Shown piece by piece: positions 56,331 through 64,000 of a stretch of DNA of 64,000 nt (its first letter is position 1; every line of letters starts with the position of its first letter). Location: positions 2,583,092 through 2,647,091 of the forward strand of contig NC_053137.1 of NCBI RefSeq assembly GCF_016808335.1, read 5' to 3'. Both the position numbers and the translations under genes were made by a program. The DNA comes from Panicum virgatum. Lineage: Eukaryota > Streptophyta > Magnoliopsida > Poales > Poaceae. The notes beneath the pieces are model-generated. The model saw only the letters and a list, made by a program, of their open reading frames with translations, was not told where the DNA came from and made no database searches.

Positions 56331-56769
56331 AATGGAACACACGAGGAAACAACCCGTAGGTACAGTGCATCCTCATGATGCATGTGCGTGACTTGGAATG
56401 AAACAAATGACCAATCGATCGACCATGTGTTGAGCCGTTGTCAATCAAAAGCAACTTGCACAACTTGCCCTGATGAGAGCTGACCTTAGTTGAACGCATG
56501 ACGTACTGACCGTGCCAAATTAGTTGGCATTTTCACTTTTGAGACCTTTAGCCGCCACCCAACTCGATCGGTACCATTGGTACTTGTGCAGATCCAACAA
56601 ATACGGTTCAAGTGGGCTATATAAAATTTATCCTAATAAGATTATTATTAAAAAAAATATGTCTATATATAGAATAGGAAGGCGAAAATGAGCTAGATTT
56701 TTAGAACAAAATGGCAACAATCATACTGTTCATATTTACATCACGAGTTCCACACCTTAATGGATATAG
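56331..56769. other. CXE4-PKS4 intergenic spacer
   Basis: It follows 47,010-47,414 of unit 3 closely (GTGTTGAGCCGTTGTCAATC, AACTCGATCGGTACC, CTATATATAGAATAGG). No gene was seen. Confidence 0.5.
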
Positions 56770-56982
56770 AAGTAGTTCGATCGATCATCATTTACACCTT
56801 TTCGTTGCAAGAGATAGGCTTGACCGATTTAGTTGACTTTGAATAATGAGCCGAAAATTCTTGAATGTGAAGACTAGACAGGGAAGACTTGCTTGGTCTC
56901 ATTGAATAATTAGATGTTGCGTGTGTAGCACGTGCGTGGTGGGGACAAAGTTGGCCAGATGCATGCACTTCCCTACAAGGTG
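56770..56982 (+). promoter_or_regulatory. Module P of a fourth PKS, cut by CACTA-C
   Basis: It matches the PKS3 promoter 47,415-47,628, with TTGACC and TTGACT cores near 56,820 and a G-box at about 56,929. It stops at CTACAAGGTG, where CACTA-C begins. The core promoter and any PKS4 coding region must lie beyond the transposon, outside this window. Confidence 0.65.
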
Positions 56983-56997
56983 CACTACTAGAAAACA

Positions 56998-57230
56998 GGC
57001 CTTGTGCACCGGCTGAGAAAGTCCAAAGGCACCGGTTTCCCAACCGGTGCCCTGCAACCGCGACCATTGGCCTCTACTTAAGACACCGGGTTTTTCAACC
57101 GGTGCCTTAGGCTTCCATTGGTACCGGTTGGAAATACCAGCCGGTACCAAAGAGGCTTCCACGCTGACGTAAGGTGGCAGCCCCTTTGGTACCGGTTGGT
57201 ATTTCCAACCGGTACCAATGACATTTTCCT
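56998..57230. repeat. Left subterminal repeats of CACTA-C
   Basis: Inverted pairs of GGTACCGGTTGG and CCAACCGGTACC or GGTGCC variants. Confidence 0.85.
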
Positions 57231-57503
57231 TTTTTTCCCAAATTCAGTTTTGTTTGTTATATTTATTACTGTTTATTCTTTTATAATTGCTAAACGCACT
57301 CAAGCTCTATAGTACTCTACGTTCATTGGTTGTTCGTGTTCGTTTTCATAGAATATTTAAAACTAACTAATAGTGAAATGCGAGCATATAATTAAGCTAA
57401 TTAGATGAACTAATATATTTACAAATTTACAAATATCATGGCATAATGTTTAAAAATATTTACAAATGTACAAGTCATGTTAGCCGTCCAACTACTAGTC
57501 CCC

Positions 57504-60500
57504 TCAGGATGTCGATGGAAGTCCTCTATAGATGTGACCGTCATGGTAGAACTCGCCTCTAGGATCCAAGATCTCGTTCAAAATGAATCCGGCGAGCTAC
57601 TCGCACACGGCGTTGATCCGATCAGTAGAGTAATATTCATCCCCCATTTGAGACATCTATCATTTAGGAAAAAAGCATTAACATTATGTGCGTTAGTACA
57701 ATTATGAAAATATACTAGTGAACGGTTTGGACGTACTCTCGTTTCTTCATCAGTAGCCTTCCCGCATGGAGTCATGATGTGCAAGTAGTCGCATACGTAG
57801 TACCCGCACCAATCAGTTCCTTGTTGTTGTCTCGCACACTTAAGGAGAAACAAATAAATTACTCAATTTAGAACAATTTGGGATTATATACTTAACTAGA
57901 CAAATCTTTATGAATGAACATACCGGATAATCCATGTTAACGTTCAGTTCGGGCCTCCATTGACCATGTCCTTTGTTATTTTTCACAAATTTTTTCCAAA
58001 CCCTGCGCTCAAAGTTAAGTTTGATATTCAGGAATTGTTATTAACAGAAAAAAGATTTGATTGTGCAAACTGAACTTACCTGTTCAAGGGGTCTATGATA
58101 TGTTGGATTGCGGACTTTGGATTTCTCATTGAGTCAAAGACTATAAGATTGCCGATCTCTACGGAAAGTATGAGTAAAATCCAATGATAACTGCAGATAT
58201 AGATAGGATATATACATAAATATATTAGACAACTTAGTATTTATTTAGTAATATAACAGAGGTTTGAGTCGATCAAGGTTTACCCAAAGTTGTATGGTAT
58301 GAATATATAGGATTTGTAACTTTGCCTAGTCAACGAATCGTACATGTTTTCGCACGTTTCCTTGTAACTTTCGTTGATCAATTTCTGGTTGACTAGCAAA
58401 GGAGACATGAAGCCGATCTGATGGTGCCATCCATGTTTTCGGATTCTTTGGATCTCCTGTCTAAATGATGCAATAGAAATTTTATAATGCACACATATAA
58501 TTATGTTCTTGTTAACAAAAAGTATTAATGTAGAGGTAAGTGATACTTACAAAACCCAAATGGTGATGATAGAGGCGTCGAGGGCTTGTCGATGGTAAAT
58601 GTGATATAAATTTTGGAAGTACACCCAGAAGTTGTCCTCCCCGCGGAAGAAATCATGGTCACGATACTTGACTCCAAACATTTTTCCTTCGTCTTTCGCC
58701 ATTCGCAGGTACCATCTATGCAAATTGAACATCTACGTGCCTAGACTTTTCTCCTCTTCCTCAGTGACAAACGGTTTTCCATGCTGGAATGGAGTAATAG
58801 TGCGAGCGACAGGGATTTTTGCCTCCACATGCCCTGTTGCCGCCTCTAGCGTTAATCCAATTTCAGAAAGAAATATTGCGGCCTGTAGGTCCGCCTGGAG
58901 TTGTACGTCCGTCGGGTGTAGGAGTGGCAACCCTGGCACCCGGAGGGGCTCGAGTTCTTTTTGTTGTGTGCCAAGCTGAGGAATGGTCTTGCCACATTTT
59001 TTCTTCAGATTTCTCACCTTGTGTGCCTTTGTCAGAGTACGATCATAGTCCGAGGGTAAGCTTTTCGGTTTTGGTGGGTTGTCTATGTTTGCGAGAAGCT
59101 TTTTCCCTAGTTCTAGAGGTACCTTTTCCCTCGGCGGGGGGACTTTAGGCTTCAATTGTTCTTTTATATATCGAGCGTTCTCCTCTTCCAACTCCTCAGC
59201 GGTTTTCTCGTAGGTTAATTGTCTTTCGACCGTTTTCTGCTTCTTCTTTGAGGGTCCAGCCGCAGGGAGGGATGCTGTCTTTTTCTTTCCCTTTTCTAGT
59301 GTAGGAGGAGTTGGAGTACTCGTGGCCCTTTGCGCCGGCGGAGACGGTTGCTGTTCCGCTTGTACGTCGGGCGCCGCCGTGGATGCACAGCTGCTGCGTC
59401 GCTAAGAGGCCGGGCTTATCACAACATCCGGGTGCGACCCAGCAGTGCCCCTTTGGCTCAGAGCTAGCTGCACCGCCTCATTGACCCTGGCGTCCATCTG
59501 AGATTCCAAGGACGCAACCTTCTTGTTCATCTTTTCTTCTATGGCATGAAGTTTCTCTTTCTGTTCGGCTTTGCTCTTTCGGTGAGTCTTGTAAGAGGGA
59601 TCTCCGGCCCAAGCAACTTTTCATGGGACCACGCCGATGCCGCGGGCTCGTCCAGGGTGTTCCGGATTCTTTAATGCCCTTGTCAGCTCATCATTCTCCC
59701 TTTGAGGATGGAATGTTCCTTGTTGACTCTCATCTATTGCAGCGACTAGATCGCGGGACACTTCTTGCATATGCTCAGGCACGACCAAACTTCCATCAAA
59801 CTTGTTTAGTATCACGCCATTAGCAAATAACCACCACTTGGATCTATCCGGCCAATCCCAAGTCATCGGCCTGATGCCTCTATCTATAAGGTCCTGCTCC
59901 ATCTTCTGCCATTTTTTAACTGACTTCTTGTACCCGCCAGCCCCAAGGTGGTGGCTGTACTTCTTATTTGCTGCATTCACCTTGGCTTGTTCGGATTTTT
60001 TTGGGCTTCCTCTGATAGTTTGTATTGTTTGAACTCCTCACAGTATGGTTTAACCTGAGGAAGATCGTCCCAGTTCGGCTCCTTATCCTTCTTGATGTAA
60101 TTGGTGTACAACTTCTTCTTGAAAGTTGCAAAGGCAAGGGCCATCTTTCTCAAGGCACATTTCTTCACAAGTTCTTGGTCAACTCCTTCAGAAAGAGTGA
60201 ACATATCCTTGAGTTCTGCCCATAGCATTTCCTTCTGATGTGCAGGCACGGCGTGTTGCTGTTCTTCGGGTTTGGTCGTTTTCCATAGTCTTGTGGTGAT
60301 CAGAATTCTTGCCCGAACAATAACCCCACATTGGTTGACAAATTTTGTGCTAGCATCCTCTGGAGCACTTGGACAGCCCTCTGCGTCCACTTCTCTGACG
60401 ACCTGTCTTCCCTCCATTTTCTTGGTTGGCCGGCGTCTCCCTTTTGACTGGCTCAATGAAGTCGATGCGGAGGTCGACTAAATTACAGAAAAAATATGTT

Positions 60501-60752
60501 AATCGCAAAACTAATCTACCGAAGTCACCATACATATAGTTTTTAGATTCGTACTGGAACATGCTGCTGTTGATTGGACGGCGGCGCAAAGTCATCATCT
60601 TCTTCATCGGCATCTCCAGACATATTCAGGAACGAATCAGCTGTCCGAGCATCTTCTTCAGCGATTGGCTGGGTGGTGTTAGCCCTCGTATCATCGTTTA
60701 TTGCGTCCAACATGTATTGCCCGGCAGCCTACTCATCACCGAAGGGGTCCAT
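57504..60752 (-). pseudogene. PTTA-like transposon protein fused to a Ulp1-like protease, decayed
   Basis: Reading leftwards: an acidic start (MDPFGDE at 60,752, FLNMSGDADEEDDDFAPP), then a TNPA/PTTA-like domain (60,456-59,621: STKFVNQCGVIVRARI, CALRKMALAFATFKKKLYTN, SKWWLFANGVILNKFDGS). Next is a long charged, partly coiled-coil region (KAEQKEKLHAIEEKMNKKV, TAEELEEENARYIKEQ), and then a protease half parallel to the CACTA-B gene. It has FNLHRWYLRMAKDEGKMFG, a catalytic-type His in YHWILLIL and Asp in IVFDSM (about 58,190-58,130), and Cys in TDWCGYYVCDY (about 57,810). In-frame stops lie at 60,729, 59,621, 59,402, 58,733 and in the last exon near 57,595. Splice sites match those of CACTA-B, for example GGGTTTT|GTAAGT after IWV. 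The function of the fused protein in the element is unknown. Confidence 0.72.
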
Positions 60753-60762
60753 CCTTAAGTGA

Positions 60763-61964
60763 AACCGTAAAAATGTGTTAGAGTATGTGTCCATCCTTAA
60801 ATGAAGCAGGAGAATTCAATTCTTTGAACGAATATGCATGTTTGAGAGAGAGTGTGTGTGTGTATGTTAGAGGGACAGAGAAATATAGAGAGTTAGTGAG
60901 TGTGTGTGTGTGTGTCGTGGAACGGGGTCGAGGAACCGGGTCGAGGAACGGAGTTGCGAGTTAGAGAGCGAATACGAAATTACTCGTCGTCGTTACTCGT
61001 CGTTACTCATCGTCGTTACTCGTCGTCGTTACACGAGTTACATGATAAATACATGAGTTATAGAAATACATGATAAATACATAAATACAAGCATTATTCA
61101 CTCTCTATTTAAATACAAGATTAAATAAAGTCTCTCTAATAACTAAATTCTATAACTAAATTATACACTATATATAAAGGATATAAAGTGGCTAGGAAAG
61201 TCCTTATAGGCGTACAGTAAATACATAAATACTTGTCTTCCTCAAACTGCTCCTGCTGCTCAAACTGCTCAGAAGATAGCTGCTCCGGGTACTGGTACTG
61301 GGGCTACTCAGATGGATCAACGTCTACTCACGAACACATGGCCAAAAACAATACACAACATAAACATACATGCAAACAATAGCAAAAACTAAGAAACAGT
61401 ACAACAATACATGAAAACAGCAACCAAAACTATGCTAGAACTATTCTACGCGTTACAACGATCACGTGGACATAAAGAATGCCTAAAACAGAGCTAGAAC
61501 GCGAAAACTAGGCTTAAAACAAGATCTAGGGGCTTAACTGTAAGAAAAACAGAGTTTTTTGGGGTTTTCTGCAAAAACCGAGGACCTAAATGTAAATAAC
61601 TCGCAAAACTACAAGGGCTGGACGGCGGGTTCTATTACTGGAAAGTTCAGGGGGGTCCGTGCAAGATTTTGGGCTGAACTGCAAATACTTTTGAATAGGA
61701 CAGGAGCGCGGGTTGATACTCAGAAAGTGCAGGGGCTCTTTAGCAAAATGTCCAGGCTGAAGGGGTACGCGCGGATCTGATCCGTTGGATCACGATCCCC
61801 CGGCTCAGATTAGATCCGGATGTGATCTAATCTCGTCCGTGGGCTGAGGATCGGGCGGCTGGGATCGACTGGGCGCGCGGGGCGGCGGCGGGGCTCGCCA
61901 GCGGTCGACCGGAGGAATTGAGGAGCAGTGGAGAATTGGGAGAAAGAAGGCAACGGTTTTATAC
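60763..61964. other. Non-coding 5' region of the CACTA-C fusion gene
   Basis: It includes a (GTCGTTACTC)n-like tract at 60,981-61,031, (GT)n at about 60,900-60,916 and short GC-rich DNA at 61,830-61,920, probably promoter and untranslated leader of the minus-strand fusion gene. Small open frames are not supported. Confidence 0.4.
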
Positions 61965-62345
61965 CCCTGGCCAAGGGTACCGGGTCAAAAATTCAGCCGG
62001 TACCTATGTAGGCCTTAGGTACCAGTTGTATCTCCAACCGGTGCCTTAGGCGAGGCCTTAGGTACCGGTTCTCCGCACACCCGGTGCCTTAGGGCCCAAC
62101 GGGCGGGAAATGAAAAGCCCCTATGGTACCGGGTGGATTAACAAAACCGATACCTTGGGCCTTTTGAAGTTCACTTTTCACTCTTCTTTGACCCCCTTTG
62201 AACGGAATTCGTCAGTATCTCAATGGTAACTCGCGGAAATTTGGGCTTCGCGGCCACGGTTCGACTCCCGCGCGACGCCCCACTTTTTTTTTACCCAAAT
62301 AGGACCCTAAGGTACCGGTTGGATTTTCCAACCGGTACCAAAGGT
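61965..62345. repeat. Internal copy of CACTA-C subterminal-type repeats
   Basis: GGTACCGGTT, CCAACCGGTGCC and related units recur here, 5 kb from the terminus and just upstream of the fusion gene. They use the same motif as 56,998-57,230. No CACTA terminus is visible beside them. Confidence 0.7.
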
Positions 62346-62879
62346 TATCTTTTCTTTTCCCCTTTCTTTTTCTCTTGTAAATCTATTAATTGCCTCATAA
62401 TTCGTAATAAATCTGATATTTTCATAATAAATCTGATAATTGCCTAGAAAATCTGATAATTATCTAATAATTTAAATAATTGTCTAATAGTTAAAATAAT
62501 TGTCTAATAAATTTGTTATTTGCTCAATAAATTTATTAACTGCCTAGTAAATCATTCAACTAAGAAAATATTAACTATGGTTTTAGGTGCACAATAATAA
62601 ATCATTTAAATGTACAATAATTTTAATTACTACATAATAAATCATTTAGGTGCATAACTAATTATTTTAATTACATAATAAATCAAATAATTGCATAATA
62701 AATTATTTAAATGCAAAATAATTCTAATTACTACATAATAAATCATTTAGGTGCATACCTAATCATTTTAATTGCATAATAAATCAAATAATTGCATAAT
62801 AAATCATTTAATTGTCCAATAAATCAATTCATTGCATAAGAAATCTAATAATATTCACAGAAAATATTACAAGACATAA
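62346..62879. other. AT-rich spacer with degenerate tandem repeats
   Basis: Units such as ATAATAAATCATTTAGGTGCATA recur with variation at 62,440-62,860. No gene was seen. Confidence 0.6.
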
Positions 62880-64000
62880 TCATTCAACTAAGGGAATATT
62901 AACGATGGTTCGCTTTACAATCGTCCCTTCATTATGATCATGACGTGCGTCCGGAGCCTCCTCTTCGGCTAAAAGAATACTTGTGTCAACCTCCACTGCG
63001 AACGGAATCATATCTTCAACCTTATTGTATTCTTCTTCATCTGTGACATCGTCGACTCCCACAATTTTTCTTTTTCCTGCCAGAACAATATGACGCTTTG
63101 CCTCATCTCCGGCACCTACAAAACTTGATTTATTCCTGGACTTGTCCTTTCTCGTTTTGATAGACATGTCCTGCACATAGAAAACTTGAGTGACATCTTT
63201 AGCTAGGACGAATGGTTCGTCTCGATAGCCAAGCTCTTTGAGGTCTACCGTTGTCATTCCGTACTCGTCGATATCGACACCTTTTCCTGTGAGTTTAACC
63301 CATTGACAACGAAATAGAGGTATCTTCAACGGCCCATAGTCGAGTTCCCAGATCTCTTCAATGTAACCAAAATATGAGTTCGTTTGGCCACTAGAGTTGG
63401 TGGCATCTATACGGACACCACTATTTTGATTGGTGCTCTTATTATCTTGGGCTCTTGTATAAAATGTGTAACCATTAATTTCATATCCTTGGTACATCAG
63501 GATTGAATTTGCCGGACCCCTGGCCAGCCAAGCTAGCTGCTCATGAATTTGATCGTTGGCCATGACTTCCTTCTGCAACCAGGTGGCGAATGTATCGTTA
63601 TGATGTTTTGTAATTCATGTCTCAGACTTCAAAGGGTATATACTTCGCACAATTTGCATGTACTCCTCCATGTATGGAGCCACCAAGGCTGATTGTTGCA
63701 GAACTGTGAGATGTGCTTTGCTCAACGTGGCATGATCTGTGGCATTTACTGATTTTTCTTCCAAGTGTGCCCTTTCCAATCAGCCGCCCCTCATGACGTG
63801 ATACTGGAATCCCAATTGGGCAGAGTTCTTCCACATAGTCAACACAAAATTCAATGACCTCCTCTGTGACGTAACCCTTCGCAATGCTTCCTTCTGGACG
63901 AGCCCGATTACTAACGTATTTCTTTAGTACTGCAAAGTATCATTCAAAAGGGAACATATTATGAAGGAAAACAGGACCGAGAATACCAATCTCTTTGACA
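62880..64000 (-). pseudogene. TNPD transposase of CACTA-C, C-terminal part
   Basis: Reading leftwards from the window edge: the end of the DUF4218 region (GIPVSRHEGRL near 63,800), then DUF4216 (YEINGYTFYTRAQDN, TNQNSGVRID, YGMTTVDLKELGYRDEPFVLA). It ends after GKRKIVGVDDVTDEEE and DHNEGTIV with a natural C-terminus at 62,880. An in-frame TGA at 63,615-63,617 and a shift of frame near 63,745 break it. It is closely related to the CACTA-B transposase. The N-terminal part lies beyond 64,000. Confidence 0.8.

Larger units (their letters stand above)
56983..64000 (-). mobile_element. CACTA-C: CACTA transposon, left part (right end outside the window)
   Basis: It starts CACTACTAGAAAACAGGCC, a classic CACTA terminus, inserted after AAGGTG of PKS module P. 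The expected 3-bp duplication is GTG. Subterminal repeats of the ACCGGTTGG/CCAACCGGT type follow. Genes on the minus strand are a PTTA-Ulp1 fusion (57,504-60,752) and the 3' part of a TNPD (62,880 to beyond 64,000). Both carry stops. Confidence 0.9.

Noticed and set aside
62209..62285. tRNA-like stretch (CAGTATCTCAATGGTAACTC and later GGTTCGACTCCCGCGCG)
   Set aside because: It resembles an A box and a B box, but no acceptor stem pairs with the 3' side. At most it is a tRNA-derived fragment inside CACTA-C.

Overview
The window is nuclear DNA of a grass, most likely a panicoid of the sorghum/sugarcane type. The evidence is stacked CACTA (En/Spm) elements with CACTCGGCAAAG-type subterminal repeats, an Athila-like LTR retrotransposon, a Cassandra-type LTR carrying 5S rRNA sequence, hAT and Tourist-like miniature elements, and GC-rich coding exons of monocot type. 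No tRNA or complete rRNA gene was seen. Species assignment is inference.

Left part (1-21,877): a nest of transposons. CACTA-A (about 501-21,877, genes on the minus strand) carries a TNPA/PTTA-like gene and a decayed TNPD transposase. The TNPD gene is split by a 14.3 kb LTR retrotransposon (3,183-17,462, target duplication CTCAC). The right-hand LTR of that element is split by CACTA-B (9,816-17,264, target duplication TAA). CACTA-B has a dead transposase but an apparently intact six-exon Ulp1-like cysteine protease gene.

Middle part (21,431-56,982): an amplified two-gene module, the main point of interest. Each unit has a carboxylesterase (CXE, minus strand) and a type III polyketide synthase (PKS, plus strand) transcribed away from each other. 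CXE1, CXE2 and CXE3 are open and CXE4 has one nonsense codon. PKS1, PKS2 and PKS3 are open. Two PKS first-exon stubs are fused to Cassandra 5S sequence, and a fourth PKS promoter is cut by CACTA-C. Units 1 and 2 are an 11,000-bp tandem duplication that is nearly identical over about 4 kb. A 250-450 bp sequence rich in W-box cores (TTGACC/T) recurs beside the genes. The PKS is closest, by my reading, to the grass curcuminoid-synthase group, and the CXE belongs to the hormone-sensitive-lipase-like plant carboxylesterases that include 2-hydroxyisoflavanone dehydratase. A shared specialised-metabolite pathway, possibly inducible in defence, is the obvious hypothesis but is not proven by sequence.

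Right part (56,983-64,000): CACTA-C, running off the window, with a decayed gene fusing a PTTA-like transposon protein to a Ulp1-like protease, and the 3' part of a decayed TNPD. All genes were read by eye. Intron borders are predictions from GT/AG signals and reading frame.
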